From: Pelosinus sp.
GTDB taxonomy: Bacteria; Bacillota; Negativicutes; DSM-13327
Reading direction: 5' to 3'
Length of the DNA stretch: 64,000 bases
Assembly: GCA_029239675.1 (NCBI GenBank)
Contig: JARBUM010000009.1
Span: forward strand, 1 to 64,000
The notes under the pieces are model-generated. The model was not told the DNA's origin, did no database searches, and worked only from the letters and a program-made list of their open reading frames with translations. This document shows, one piece after another, positions 54,660 through 64,000 of the stretch. Numbering within the stretch: the first letter of the stretch is position 1; each line of letters begins with the position of its first letter. A program made the position numbers and the translations under genes.

Positions 54660-54719
54660 GTATTTTGAGTTTTTAAACATGTATAATAAAGAATACTTGA
54701 TTCAAAGGAGTGATCCAAA

Positions 54720-56633
54720 TTGTCTAGAATCGCCTTTATTGCTCCAGACAAACAATTATTTTTGCAAGGCAAGGAAATTATCCGTGAACTTGGCCTAAAT
54801 CATAAATTTGACCTCTATTTAGCAAGACTAAACAAAGGAATTCAACTTGCTAAAAAGCTACAAAACGAGGACATCGATGTCATTGTTTGCCGAGGTGGCA
54901 CCGCCCAATTAATTATCGAATCGAAAGTTAACATCCCTGTGGTTGAAATCCCCATTACTGGCCAAGACCTGGCACAAGTATTTCATGAGTCAAAAAAGAT
55001 AACAGGATTACCTCATCCCAAAGTTGCCATCTTAGCCTATAGAAATATGGTTAATGACATTGAAGTACTATCCAATATTCTCGCCATTGAATTGACCATC
55101 TATCCTCTTCAGACGATCGAGGATATTCCTGCAAAAATAGCAGAAGTAGCACTAACTGATGCCGATATCGTAGTAGGCGGTATAAAAACTGTACTTCTGG
55201 CAGCAGAAAAAGGATTAAAAACTCATCTCATACGTTCTGGTGCCTTCTCCATTCGAGCAGCATTTCTTGAGGCGCAAAAAATTGCACTAGGCCGGAAAAT
55301 CGAGAAGGAACGAGCCCACGAATTTAAGGCCTTAGTAGACTATTCGTTAGAAGGCATCATTAGTATCAACAAAGAGAGAGTGATCAAGGTTTTTAACCCG
55401 ACTGCGGAACGATTGCTAAACCTTTCTGCCAAAGACATGCTGGGGCAAAAAATAGACTCGATACTCTCCTTTATCAATTATGATGCTTGTTTAGTAGAAG
55501 GACAGCAATCCATTGGTCAAGTAATCCAGCTTGGTACTATTTGGATTACTTTTAACATTGCGCCTATCATCGTTGACCAATCGATCATTGGTGCAATCAT
55601 CGCCTTCCAGGATGTCACGCGCATTCAGGAAATGGAAATTAGAATTCGCAATGAATTAATTGCCAGAAAATTTATTGCCAAATATCACTTTACTGATATT
55701 TTAGGAGTCTCTCCTCAGATTATCGAAACCAAACGAATTGCTCAAGAGATGTCTTCAATTGATGCCACTGTATTAATTTCTGGCGAATCAGGTACTGGAA
55801 AAGAATTGTTCGCCCAAAGCATACATAATGAAAGTCAACGAAAGCACGGGCCATTCGTTGCTGTCAATTGCGCCGCCTTACCACAGAACTTACTGGAGAG
55901 TGAATTATTTGGTTATGTAGAAGGAGCATTCACAGGTGCAACCAAAAAAGGAAAACCGGGTTTATTTGAAATGGCCCATAAGGGTACTATCTTTCTGGAC
56001 GAAATCTCAGAAATGGACAAATATGCTCAAAGTCGTTTGCTTCGCGTATTGCAAGAAAAGCAGGTCATGCGTCTTGGGGATGACAAATATATACCCGTTG
56101 ATATGAGGATTATTGCCGCTACGAATAAAAATTTGATAGGACTCATTAAGGAAGGACATTTTCGACAAGATCTTTTCTATCGACTTAAAGTACTAACAAT
56201 AACCTTACCTTCATTGCGCGATAGAAACAATGATGTAAAACATCTTGCACATCATTTTTTAGAACATTATAAAAGACAACATCTCAGACAGTTGGAGATT
56301 TCTCCTACAGGTTATAACTATCTATCTGAATATTTCTGGCCAGGAAATGTGAGAGAATTAAAGTATTTTATTGAAAGGTTGGTGGTAATCGCTAATGAAA
56401 AAATAATTACTGAGGATGTAATAAAGAAGTATTGGCAGGACAGAGAACTTGAAACAGAACTACCTAACATTTCAACTGACACATCTTTAGTATCCGAAGA
56501 CAAAAAGATTGCTGCTGCTTTATCACAATGTAATTCTAATATAACCCATGCCGCTAAATTACTAGGAATGGATCGAAGTACCCTCTATCGAAAACTAAAA
56601 ACTTATAAAATTGAAGTCAAGAAGGCTTATTAA
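54720..56633 (+). CDS. PrpR-type sigma-54 dependent activator of the galactarate operon
   Basis: This 637-residue regulator has a PrpR_N sensor domain (about 1-195), a PAS domain (about 200-310), an AAA+ domain with Walker A GESGTGKE, the sigma-54 contact GAFTGA and Walker B GTIFLDEISEM, and a C-terminal Fis-type HTH (ITHAAKLLGMDRSTLYRKLK). It starts at TTG behind AAAGGAGTG. The divergent sigma-54 promoter and palindromes mark the galactarate operon as the target. The effector is presumably a pathway sugar acid bound by PrpR_N. Confidence 0.93.
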   Translation: MSRIAFIAPDKQLFLQGKEIIRELGLNHKFDLYLARLNKGIQLAKKLQNEDIDVIVCRGGTAQLIIESKVNIPVVEIPITGQDLAQVFHESKKITGLPHPKVAILAYRNMVNDIEVLSNILAIELTIYPLQTIEDIPAKIAEVALTDADIVVGGIKTVLLAAEKGLKTHLIRSGAFSIRAAFLEAQKIALGRKIEKERAHEFKALVDYSLEGIISINKERVIKVFNPTAERLLNLSAKDMLGQKIDSILSFINYDACLVEGQQSIGQVIQLGTIWITFNIAPIIVDQSIIGAIIAFQDVTRIQEMEIRIRNELIARKFIAKYHFTDILGVSPQIIETKRIAQEMSSIDATVLISGESGTGKELFAQSIHNESQRKHGPFVAVNCAALPQNLLESELFGYVEGAFTGATKKGKPGLFEMAHKGTIFLDEISEMDKYAQSRLLRVLQEKQVMRLGDDKYIPVDMRIIAATNKNLIGLIKEGHFRQDLFYRLKVLTITLPSLRDRNNDVKHLAHHFLEHYKRQHLRQLEISPTGYNYLSEYFWPGNVRELKYFIERLVVIANEKIITEDVIKKYWQDRELETELPNISTDTSLVSEDKKIAAALSQCNSNITHAAKLLGMDRSTLYRKLKTYKIEVKKAY

Positions 56634-56640
56634 CTAGAAA

Positions 56641-56680
56641 GACACACACTTACCTTTTCCAGTAAGTGTGTGTCCTTTTT
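56641..56680 (+). terminator. terminator after the activator gene
   Basis: Perfect 13-bp arms GACACACACTTAC / GTAAGTGTGTGTC followed by CTTTTT. Confidence 0.92.
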
Positions 56681-56696
56681 AAGTCTAACCTGCCCG

Positions 56697-56864
56697 CTAC
56701 ATAATCAATACTCCGCTAGAAAGAGGCGATATGGTTAAAGCAAAATCTGCTCCCATTAGCATACAAACCATTAAAAGAGCAGTGATAAAACTAATGTTTC
56801 GACACTGCCCCTTTTTATGAATCGTGAACTTTTTTATATTCTTTGTATATTTTTTCGCGTCTAC
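56697..56864 (-). pseudogene. possible remnant ORF of a small membrane protein
   Basis: An open frame of 55 codons on the minus strand between the VOC gene and the activator terminator encodes a basic segment (KKFTIHKKGQCRN) followed by one hydrophobic helix (ISFITALLMVCMLMGADFALTI) and SPLSSGVLIM. No ATG, GTG or TTG start with a binding site precedes the hydrophobic part (ATA stands where a start would fit). It may be a decayed gene or chance. Nothing else was seen in this 318-bp gap. Confidence 0.2.
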
Positions 56865-56951
56865 CTACAAATCACTGCGTTCTGTAACCATCAACCAACA
56901 GCGGTCTTTTCTAGCATTAAACCCCTTATATGCTGAAATATCTCTTTATTT

Positions 56952-57341
56952 TCACTCAGTAATCTCTACTCGATTCTGATCGGGATCTAACACACAACTT
57001 TCATAATAACCATCCCCCGTTAACCGAGGTTCACTTACTACTGAAAATCCATTATCCCTTAGCTTCTCCGTTATCGTATCCACCTTTTCTTTGCTTCCAA
57101 CTGAAAAAGCAATATGAGTATAGCCAACGTGTTCTCTCCTTATATCTTCTCTAACTGAAAGAACATCTGGTCTTTTCATAATTTCTAGTCTTGCACCTGA
57201 TTCAAATTCTATGAAATAGGACTCAAAATGAGTCTTGGGGTTAACATATTTTGATCCTGCTTTACCTGAAAAGAATTCTTGATAAAAGTTCTTTAGATTT
57301 TCCAAGTCTCTTGTCCACAAAGCTACATGTTCTATTCTCAC
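56952..57341 (-). CDS. VOC-family (glyoxalase-like) metalloprotein
   Basis: This 129-residue vicinal-oxygen-chelate protein consists of two beta-alpha-beta-beta-beta units (HVALWTRDLENLKNFYQEFF; HVGYTHIAFSVGSKE). Metal ligands are probably the His in IEHVAL, Glu in LEIMKRP, His in THIAF and Glu in RVEITE. It resembles lactoylglutathione lyase-like proteins; the substrate is unknown. It starts at GTG behind GGAGG, 47 bp after hemL in the same direction, so it may be the last gene of the haem unit. Confidence 0.8.
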   Translation of the reverse strand: MRIEHVALWTRDLENLKNFYQEFFSGKAGSKYVNPKTHFESYFIEFESGARLEIMKRPDVLSVREDIRREHVGYTHIAFSVGSKEKVDTITEKLRDNGFSVVSEPRLTGDGYYESCVLDPDQNRVEITE

Positions 57342-57388
57342 AGCACTGTACCTCCATTTCTAGTGAACTAGAATAAGGAATTCTATTT

Positions 57389-58705
57389 CTACTTATTTTT
57401 TTTATGATATTCTGCCACTTTAGCAAAAGCATGACCGCTTGCAGCAATAGTAGCAGCAATATCTTCTTCCGAATGAGCTGCTGACATAAAACCTGCTTCA
57501 AATTGGGAAGGAGCCATATATACACCTTGTTCTAGCATGGCATGAAAAAAGGTATTAAAAGCACCAATATCAGATTGCTTTGCACTTTCATAATCATATA
57601 CAGGTGTATCTGTAAAGAACATGCCAAACATAGCACCAAGCTGATGATATTGTAGTGTAAAACCATGTTTCTCCCCTTGGGCACGAATTCCAGCACATAA
57701 GGTATTGGTTTTTTCAGCTAGACTCTCATACAAGCCAGGTGTCTGAGATAAGATGGTAAGTGTGGTAATACCTGCTGTCATTGCCAATGGATTGCCGCTT
57801 AGTGTACCAGCCTGATACACAGGGCCAGCAGGAGAAATTAATTCCATAATATCTTTTCGACCACCATAAGCACCTACAGGTAAGCCACCACCAATGATTT
57901 TTCCCAAGCAGGTAAGATCAGGCTTTATGCCAAAAACGGATTGAGCACCGTTATAAGCTACACGGAAACCAGTCATGACTTCATCAAATATAAGTAATGC
58001 ACCATATTGTTCTGTGATCTCACGTACAGCTGCCAGATATCCTTCTTTGGGCAATACCATCCCCATGTTACCTGCTATAGGTTCAATAATGACAGCAGCA
58101 ATATCTTCTCCGTGTTTACTAAAAATTTCTTTCAAGGTCACAATGTCATTATAATCTACAGAAATTGTCCCACCAGCAACAGCATCGGATACGCCAGGAC
58201 TATCAGGTACGCCTAAAGTGGTTGCACCTGATCCTGCTTTAACTAATAAACTATCATGATGCCCATGATAACAGCCCACAAATTTAACGATTTTATTGCG
58301 TTTCGTATAGGCTCTTGCCAAACGCAATACACTCATAGTAGCTTCTGTTCCTGAATTCACCATACGGACCAACTCCATAGAAGGGACAGCCTGTTTCACC
58401 AATTTGGCCAAGGTTGTCTCTAAGAGAGTGGGTGCTCCATAACTTGTTCCGTTACCTACAGCCCGCACCAAAGCTTCAACAACTGCAGGATGAGCATGCC
58501 CTAAGATCATTGGCCCCCATGAACCAATGTAATCAATATATTGATTACCATCAATGTCGTACAAATAACTACCGGCTGCTTTGGCAATAAAAGGCGGTGT
58601 ACCACTTACACCTCGAAAGGAGCGTACAGGGCTATTAACACCACCGGGAATATACTCTTTTGCTTCTTGAAATGCCTGAGTTGATTTATCCAAATTAAAT
58701 GCCAT
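57389..58705 (-). CDS. hemL: glutamate-1-semialdehyde 2,1-aminomutase
   Basis: A 438-residue PLP enzyme forming 5-aminolevulinate from glutamate 1-semialdehyde. Signature motifs are [43 protein letters not shown] and the PLP lysine in [24 protein letters not shown] precedes the ATG. It follows hemB across a palindromic repeat and completes the C5 pathway set with hemA. Confidence 0.97.
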   Translation of the reverse strand: MAFNLDKSTQAFQEAKEYIPGGVNSPVRSFRGVSGTPPFIAKAAGSYLYDIDGNQYIDYIGSWGPMILGHAHPAVVEALVRAVGNGTSYGAPTLLETTLAKLVKQAVPSMELVRMVNSGTEATMSVLRLARAYTKRNKIVKFVGCYHGHHDSLLVKAGSGATTLGVPDSPGVSDAVAGGTISVDYNDIVTLKEIFSKHGEDIAAVIIEPIAGNMGMVLPKEGYLAAVREITEQYGALLIFDEVMTGFRVAYNGAQSVFGIKPDLTCLGKIIGGGLPVGAYGGRKDIMELISPAGPVYQAGTLSGNPLAMTAGITTLTILSQTPGLYESLAEKTNTLCAGIRAQGEKHGFTLQYHQLGAMFGMFFTDTPVYDYESAKQSDIGAFNTFFHAMLEQGVYMAPSQFEAGFMSAAHSEEDIAATIAASGHAFAKVAEYHKKNK

Positions 58706-58732
58706 GATTAAAACCTCCTATAAGATAAATGA

Positions 58733-58831
58733 ACCACTAAGACACAATAAACACAAAGTTTTTCACAAAAGGATTCTATCCATTTATGTTCTCCTTTGTG
58801 TGCCGCGCTAACAGCATTGTGTCTTAGTGGT
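58733..58831. repeat. CACARAG palindromic repeat between hemB and hemL
   Basis: Left arm ACCACTAAGACACAATAAAC followed by ACAAAG; right arm CTTTGTGTG ... CATTGTGTCTTAGTGGT. The outer 16 bp are perfectly complementary. The central part (TTTTTCACAAAAGG ... TTCTCCTTTGTG) resembles the copy at 61377. Confidence 0.75.
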
Positions 58832-58841
58832 AATCGTACTT

Positions 58842-59816
58842 CTATTCTTCTTTCAGCCACCGGGCAACATCCATCGCATGATAGGTGATAATAATATCTG
58901 CCCCAGCCCGTTTCATGCTGAGCAACGTCTCCATTACTGTACGTTTTTCATCAATCCACCCTTGGGCTGCTGCAGCCTTAACCATAGAATATTCACCACT
59001 TACGTTATAAACCGCCAAAGGATAATCAAAATTATCTCTAACTTGGCGAACAATATCCAAATAAGCCAAGGCTGGTTTCACCATGATAATATCTGCACCT
59101 TCCGCGATGTCTAACTCTACTTCACGCATAGCCTCCCGACTATTGGCTGGATCCATTTGATAACTTCTGCGGTCACCAAACTGCGGTGCTGAATCAGCAG
59201 CATCACGGAATGGTCCATAATAAGCCGAAGCATATTTTACTGCATAAGACATAATCGACACATTGCCATAACCATTTTCATCTAATGCAGTGCGAATTGC
59301 GGCGATACGACCATCCATCATATCAGAAGGAGCAATCATATCAGCCCCTGCTTGGGCTTGACTCACAGCGGTTCTCGCCAATAGTTCCAATGTACTGTCA
59401 TTATCTACATCATGACCTCGTAGCAAACCACAATGACCATGACTAGTATATTCACATAGGCAAACATCACCAATCACTACCATATCAGGCAGTGTCGCTT
59501 TAATCATACTCATAGCTTTTTGCACAGGGCTATTCATATCCCAAGCACTTGATCCTTGAGCATCTTTATATTCAGGAAGTCCGAAAATAATCACTGCCGG
59601 TATACCTAACGTAAATGCCTCAGCCGCTTCCTTTACTGCCATATCAGGGGATAAATGAAAGACACCGGGCATAGATGAAATTTCCTTGCGCACTTGACTT
59701 CCCGGAACAACAAATAGAGGGTAGACTAAATTACCAGTCTCTAGAGTTGTTTCACGAACTAGCTGCCTGATTCCGGCAGAAACTCTAAGACGTCTTGGTC
59801 GAAGGAGAATATTCAT
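58842..59816 (-). CDS. hemB: porphobilinogen synthase (delta-aminolevulinate dehydratase)
   Basis: A 324-residue enzyme condensing two 5-aminolevulinates. Zinc-type cysteines are present in [13 protein letters not shown], catalytic lysines in [15 protein letters not shown] and [11 protein letters not shown], and the RPRRLR N-terminus is typical. Its ATG overlaps the cobA-hemD stop by 4 bp, showing translational coupling. Confidence 0.97.
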   Translation of the reverse strand: MNILLRPRRLRVSAGIRQLVRETTLETGNLVYPLFVVPGSQVRKEISSMPGVFHLSPDMAVKEAAEAFTLGIPAVIIFGLPEYKDAQGSSAWDMNSPVQKAMSMIKATLPDMVVIGDVCLCEYTSHGHCGLLRGHDVDNDSTLELLARTAVSQAQAGADMIAPSDMMDGRIAAIRTALDENGYGNVSIMSYAVKYASAYYGPFRDAADSAPQFGDRRSYQMDPANSREAMREVELDIAEGADIIMVKPALAYLDIVRQVRDNFDYPLAVYNVSGEYSMVKAAAAQGWIDEKRTVMETLLSMKRAGADIIITYHAMDVARWLKEE

Positions 59817-61339
59817 TTTCCAGCCTCCTCATATAAGCTCTTAATCGACTCTACCATGCCATGAATGGTGTATTCTTCCCCTATTACATCAGGATTAATA
59901 CCCTTTTCTAAACAAGTACCAGCTGTTATTGGTCCAATGCAGGCAATTTTTGCAGATTTTAGAAGCTCTGCTCCTTGAGGACCTAGTAAATCCAGCAAAT
60001 TCGTTACGGTAGAAGAGCTAGTAAATGTTACAAGATCAATTTCGCCAGCCTTTAATTTTTCAGCTAACATTTCCCCATCTGTATCTCCTGTAAGGGTACG
60101 ATACACAGGTACTACATCTACCGTTGCACCCATTTCTCTTAGCTTCTCTGGTAAAATGTCCCTAGCTACTAAAGCTCTAGGAATAAGTACTGACATGCCA
60201 GGCTCAATCCTACCAGCCATGGCAGCAACAATACCCTCGGCCCTAAATTCTAAAGGCACAATATCCGCTAAAATACCATACTCTTTTAGTCTTGCTGCAG
60301 TTTGTGCGCCAATGGCAGCAACCTGAACAGCCCCCAAAGCCCGACTATCCTTTTTCATGCTATGTAAACGATTAAAGAAATATTCTACACCATTTACGCT
60401 GGTAAAAATCAGCCAGTTATATGTGGATAGTTTATCAATGGCTTTATCTAGCTCAGCATAACTTTCGGGTGGAACCAATCTTATGGATGGCGCTTCGATA
60501 CACTGAGCACCTAGAGCCTCCAATTGGCAGGTTAAGGCACTGGCCTGTTCCCGCGCCCGAGTAACTAATGCTGTCTTGCCGAATAATAGTCGTTGATCAA
60601 ACCAGGACAACTGCTGACGCAAATTGACTACCTCGCCGACAATAAAAATAGCTGGCGGTTTAATGCCTGCTATTGCCACATCGGCAGCAGCCTTTCCTAC
60701 CGTCGTTACTAGCACACGTTGTTCAGGTTTAGTTCCCCAACGAATCACTGCAGCAGGTGTATCGGCAGAACGTCCATGTTCTATGAGTTTTGATGTAATG
60801 TGGGGTAAATTTTCTACCCCCATTAGAAATACTAAAGTATCTACTCCTGTAGACAAATGTGACCACTTTATCGTTGATTCCGCCTTTGTAGGATCTTCAT
60901 GTCCTGTCACTACGGCAAAGGAGGTCGCAATTCCTCTATGAGTTACAGGAATACCAGCATAGGCAGGTACTGAAATAGCAGAAGTAATGCCAGGTACTAC
61001 TTCAAAAGATACTTGATTCTCTACCAAAGTTAAGGCTTCTTCTCCCCCTCGCCCAAAGACAAAAGGATCTCCGCCTTTAAGGCGTACTACATTTTTACCT
61101 TCCTTAGCCTTATCAACTAGCAGTTGATTAATATCCTCCTGGCGCATGGTATGATCGCTAGAAGCCTTCCCTACATAAATAAGCTCTACATCCCGCCGAG
61201 CTGTAGACAACAATCGATCATCTGCTAACCGATCATACACAATAGTGTCTGCCTGTTGTATATATTCAAGGGCCTTCACACTGATTAATTTATAATCACC
61301 AGGACCCGCCCCTACTAGATAAACCATACCTTGTTTCAT
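59813..61339 (-). CDS. cobA/hemD: fused uroporphyrinogen-III methyltransferase / uroporphyrinogen-III synthase
   Basis: A 508-residue fusion. Residues 1-245 form the SUMT domain ([59 protein letters not shown]), which makes precorrin-2 with two SAM. Residues 250-505 form the HemD domain ([30 protein letters not shown]), which closes the tetrapyrrole ring. The fusion is common in Clostridia and Negativicutes. It sits between hemC and hemB and behind AGGAGG. Confidence 0.96.
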   Translation of the reverse strand: MKQGMVYLVGAGPGDYKLISVKALEYIQQADTIVYDRLADDRLLSTARRDVELIYVGKASSDHTMRQEDINQLLVDKAKEGKNVVRLKGGDPFVFGRGGEEALTLVENQVSFEVVPGITSAISVPAYAGIPVTHRGIATSFAVVTGHEDPTKAESTIKWSHLSTGVDTLVFLMGVENLPHITSKLIEHGRSADTPAAVIRWGTKPEQRVLVTTVGKAAADVAIAGIKPPAIFIVGEVVNLRQQLSWFDQRLLFGKTALVTRAREQASALTCQLEALGAQCIEAPSIRLVPPESYAELDKAIDKLSTYNWLIFTSVNGVEYFFNRLHSMKKDSRALGAVQVAAIGAQTAARLKEYGILADIVPLEFRAEGIVAAMAGRIEPGMSVLIPRALVARDILPEKLREMGATVDVVPVYRTLTGDTDGEMLAEKLKAGEIDLVTFTSSSTVTNLLDLLGPQGAELLKSAKIACIGPITAGTCLEKGINPDVIGEEYTIHGMVESIKSLYEEAGK

Positions 61340-61376
61340 ATTTTCTCCTCCTATTAGGATTCAATTTTTTTAAAAA

Positions 61377-61451
61377 ACCACAAAGACACAAAGGACACAT
61401 AGTTTTTCCACAAGGGTATTTACTTTAGCGTTCTCCGTTCTCCTTTGTGGT
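61377..61451. repeat. CACARAG palindromic repeat between hemC and cobA/hemD
   Basis: Left arm ACCACAAAGACACAAAGGAC, then ACATAG; right arm GTTCTCCTTTGTGGT. Outer arms pair perfectly over about 9 bp, then imperfectly. It lies in the 123-bp intergenic space of the haem operon. Confidence 0.72.
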
Positions 61452-61462
61452 TTATTATTACT

Positions 61463-62395
61463 TTATTGATTTACTTCTAACTCTTGCAGAATTTCTCGTC
61501 CACCTGCATTTAGCATATCTTGGGCTAATGTTTTTCCAAGTTGCTCGCCCTCTGCCGGAGCGCCACTAATCCTTTGCCGAATCTGCCGTATACCATCCAC
61601 CGACAAAATCACTGCTTCTAATGTTAATACTTCCTGCTCCATTTTTCCATATACACCGATGGGAATTTGACAACCGCCTTCTACTTCAGCTAAATAGGCG
61701 CGTTCTGCTTCTACTGCCCAACGTGTTTCCTGATGATTAAGAAATGCCAGCATTTCTAATACTTCTTCATCATTACTGCGAGCTTCAATCGCCAGGGCTC
61801 CTTGTCCTACGGCTGGTAAACAAATAGCATTGGATAAAACTTGCGTGATTTTTTCTTGCCAACCTAACCGTTTTAGACCGGCTACTGCCAATATAATCGC
61901 ATCCAAATCTCCCGTTTCCAGCTTTTTCAGTCTGGTATCGAGATTGCCTCGCAGATCACAAATAGTAAGATCTGATCGATATTTGAGCAGTTGAGCTTTA
62001 CGCCTTAGACTCGATGTTCCTACCTTCGCGCCTTGAGGCAAATTCTCCACCGTACCGTATTTAGGACTAATAAATGCATCACCAGCATCAGCTCGCTCAG
62101 TGATAGCAGCCAATAACAAGCCTTTTGGCAACTGGGTTGGCATATCCTTTAAGCTGTGCACAGCTAAATCGATTTCTCCATTTAACATAGCCGTTTCTAA
62201 TTCTTTCGTGAATAAACCTTTTCCGCCAATTTTAGCTAAAGGTACATCCAATATTTTATCACCTGTAGTTACAATATGGAGTAGACTTACATCTACACCA
62301 GGATACTGACTTCTTATACAGTCAGCAATATGATTTGCTTGCCATAAGGCTAGCTTACTGCCCCGCGTACCGATAGTAATTTTTTTTCTTTTCAC
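61463..62395 (-). CDS. hemC: hydroxymethylbilane synthase (porphobilinogen deaminase)
   Basis: A 310-residue enzyme polymerising four porphobilinogens on its dipyrromethane cofactor. Motifs are IGTRGSKLALWQANHI, DLAVHSLKDMPTQLPKG, GTSSLRRKAQLL and the cofactor-binding Cys in EVEGGCQIPIG. It starts at GTG (62395) within the 3' end of hemA, overlapping 41 bp, with AGGG about 9 nt upstream. Confidence 0.97.
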   Translation of the reverse strand: MKRKKITIGTRGSKLALWQANHIADCIRSQYPGVDVSLLHIVTTGDKILDVPLAKIGGKGLFTKELETAMLNGEIDLAVHSLKDMPTQLPKGLLLAAITERADAGDAFISPKYGTVENLPQGAKVGTSSLRRKAQLLKYRSDLTICDLRGNLDTRLKKLETGDLDAIILAVAGLKRLGWQEKITQVLSNAICLPAVGQGALAIEARSNDEEVLEMLAFLNHQETRWAVEAERAYLAEVEGGCQIPIGVYGKMEQEVLTLEAVILSVDGIRQIRQRISGAPAEGEQLGKTLAQDMLNAGGREILQELEVNQ

Positions 62396-63671
62396 GATGT
62401 CTGCCCTCTCCTATTGTATCAATTTTAAATAAATCAAGTATTGCATCTAAATAAAACTGTTCCTTATGTGTACAGGCTCCTTGATTAATCGTAACCATAG
62501 GATCCCGTAGCATTTTTCGTATAATCATCTTTGACATATTTTCTACAGCCTTACGTTCATCCGCTGTAATATCGGGCAACTTTGTCAATGCCCGTTTCAA
62601 TTCACGCTGACGAATTTTTTCTGCCTTATCTGTCAAACGAGCCATAACAGGGCGAAGTGATAAATAACGAAATTTAACCAATAATTCTTCTAATTCCTTT
62701 TTGATAATTTCCTCAGCTAGTTCAGCTTCCTGTTCCCTTAAACGAACATTAGATTCCACAACAGCTTCTAAATCATCAATGTTATATAAACGTACACCGG
62801 CAATAGCGGATACCTCAGGTTCCACATCCCGGGGTACAGCAATATCTATAATAATAATAGGACGTCCTTGGCGCTTGGGCATTAAATGAGCCACATCCCA
62901 AGTCTTGATAATATAATGGGGGGCACCAGTAGAAGTAATAATAATATCAGCATCCACAGCACTTTTCATAAAGTTTTCAAAAGGAACTGCTACGCCACGA
63001 AATTGCTCTGCCAATTCCACAGCTCTGTCAAATCTACGATTAGAAACAATTACAGTCTTAACACCATTTCCTACCAGATGCTTTGCTGTAAGTTCACCCA
63101 TTTGTCCTGCTCCGAGTAACAACACCTTAGAAGTAGACAGTTCCCCAAATACACTCTTAGCCAATTCTACGGCGGCATAACTCACGGACACTGCACTATG
63201 GGCAATACGAGTTTCTGTTCTCACTTTCTTTCCTACAGCGATGGCTCTATGGAATAAAGTATTAAGAACCGTACTAGTAGTGCCAACATCTCTAGCTATA
63301 GAATAGGCTTTTTTCACCTGACTTAAAATCTGTCCCTCACCAATAATAAGAGAATCCAGGCTTGCAGATACACGAAATAAATGCTCTATACAGCCTTCTT
63401 CAGCATAAAAAAAGAAATCTTCAATATCAAGAGGAGCCTCTGACATTCTCTGCAGAAACTGTTGCATTACTGCAAATCCATCTTCCGCATCATCCACAAC
63501 GGCATACATCTCTGTACGGTTGCAGGTAGATAATAATACACACTCGCTGATTTCTTCATATTCATGGAGATGATTTAGAGCTGTTTTTATTTTATCTTCA
63601 GAAAAAGTAAAACATTCCCGCACATCCACCGATGCGGTCTTATGATTGAGTCCCAGAACAACTAATTGCAT
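62355..63671 (-). CDS. hemA: glutamyl-tRNA reductase
   Basis: A 438-residue enzyme reducing glutamyl-tRNA to glutamate 1-semialdehyde. The N-terminal catalytic domain contains LGLNHKTASVDVRE and the active-site Cys in LLSTCNRTEMY; the NADPH domain contains LLLGAGQMGELTAKHL, and a C-terminal dimerisation helix follows. It overlaps the preceding precorrin-2 dehydrogenase gene by 32 bp and hemC by 41 bp, so the start of the haem operon lies beyond the window. Confidence 0.97.
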   Translation of the reverse strand: MQLVVLGLNHKTASVDVRECFTFSEDKIKTALNHLHEYEEISECVLLSTCNRTEMYAVVDDAEDGFAVMQQFLQRMSEAPLDIEDFFFYAEEGCIEHLFRVSASLDSLIIGEGQILSQVKKAYSIARDVGTTSTVLNTLFHRAIAVGKKVRTETRIAHSAVSVSYAAVELAKSVFGELSTSKVLLLGAGQMGELTAKHLVGNGVKTVIVSNRRFDRAVELAEQFRGVAVPFENFMKSAVDADIIITSTGAPHYIIKTWDVAHLMPKRQGRPIIIIDIAVPRDVEPEVSAIAGVRLYNIDDLEAVVESNVRLREQEAELAEEIIKKELEELLVKFRYLSLRPVMARLTDKAEKIRQRELKRALTKLPDITADERKAVENMSKMIIRKMLRDPMVTINQGACTHKEQFYLDAILDLFKIDTIGEGRHREKKKNYYRYAGQ

Positions 63672-64000
63672 TTTTAATCTTAGCCTCCGCCTCTTCTATC
63701 TTACCTTCTTTAAGCAAGATAATTACTTCTTGATCTAAAGTTTCTCGCCAAAAAGCTTCCCGCTCTTTTGCTGTGGAGAGCCGCGTTTTCATTTGTGCTC
63801 GAGCCTTAGCTACTAACTCAAGATATATTCCATATTCTGGTCCATAACGTTCTCCTAATTCCTCACGCAATTTCTTTGCCAGGGCTGGGCTTTTACCGCC
63901 TGTAGAAATTGTAAACAACAAGTCTCCATGAGAAATTTGAGATGGTACACTAAAATTTCCAAGTTCAGGTGCATCTGCCACGTTAACAAGAATACCCAAT
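63640..64000 (-). CDS. precorrin-2 dehydrogenase / sirohydrochlorin ferrochelatase, C-terminal part
   Basis: The frame is open to the window edge; the first codon visible is internal (LGILVNVADAPELGNFSVPS), matching the end of the NAD-binding domain of the Met8/CysG N-terminal family. The remaining 119 residues form the dimerisation and helical domain (TISTGGKSPALAKKLREEL). It converts precorrin-2 to sirohydrochlorin and possibly siroheme. Placed before hemA, as in many Firmicutes, it makes this a combined haem-siroheme operon. Confidence 0.88.
   Translation of the reverse strand, partial: LGILVNVADAPELGNFSVPSQISHGDLLFTISTGGKSPALAKKLREELGERYGPEYGIYLELVAKARAQMKTRLSTAKEREAFWRETLDQEVIILLKEGKIEEAEAKIKNAISCSGTQS

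Overview
The window looks like chromosome from an anaerobic, endospore-forming, nitrogen-fixing bacterium of the Firmicutes. My best guess is a Negativicute of the Pelosinus/Sporomusa type. This rests on spore-coat proteins, a Clostridium-type nif operon with nifI1/nifI2 between nifH and nifD, split homocitrate synthase, LL-diaminopimelate aminotransferase, a yycJ-htrA-rlmH block ordered as in Bacillus, a cobA-hemD fusion and low GC. The species is inference. No rRNA, tRNA, CRISPR array, IS transposase or prophage was seen.

Layout. 0.2-9.2 kb: rlmH/htrA/yycJ, an orphan PAS histidine kinase, phosphohexomutase, a 54-codon small gene, a membrane gluzincin-like protein, deoC, a PerR-like repressor and two coat-type proteins. 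9.2-21 kb: a LytS/LytT two-component pair, an HD-GYP-like protein, tex, two small exported or unknown proteins, a FakA/DegV fatty-acid kinase pair and a long FtsA-like ATPase. 21-24.6 kb: class III-type hcp with a CRP-type operator, a convergent Crp/Fnr regulator that probably controls it, and an M20 hydrolase. 24.6-31.9 kb: a candidate structured RNA, a membrane metallophosphoesterase, htpX behind a yybP-ykoY manganese riboswitch, dapL, a YhaM-like RNase, TRIC, MgtC and tag.

32-44.6 kb: one leftward nif transcription unit, nifH-I1-I2-D-K-E-N-B, then a thioredoxin-like [2Fe-2S] ferredoxin, an AnfO-family protein, nifV-omega and nifV-alpha. It has a housekeeping-type promoter, a leader of about 340 nt with strong hairpins, and a candidate small RNA on the opposite strand inside that leader. 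Two unrelated palindromic repeats lie within the operon. 44.6-49.5 kb: an AEC transporter, a phage-ABA-sandwich-like protein with RNase HI, an unknown protein, and a LivK-type binding protein behind a tandem glycine riboswitch and terminator.

49.6-56.7 kb: a galactarate operon (transporter, garD, DapA-family aldolase, garR) with a sigma-54 promoter, facing its PrpR-type sigma-54 activator across a palindrome-rich region. 57-64 kb: a leftward haem/tetrapyrrole operon, precorrin-2 dehydrogenase (cut by the window edge)-hemA-hemC-cobA/hemD-hemB-hemL, making uroporphyrinogen III and siroheme precursors from glutamyl-tRNA. Intergenic spaces carry two dispersed repeat families: five copies of palindromes built on CACARAG-like units, and two copies of a hairpin element of about 110 bp with compensatory changes.
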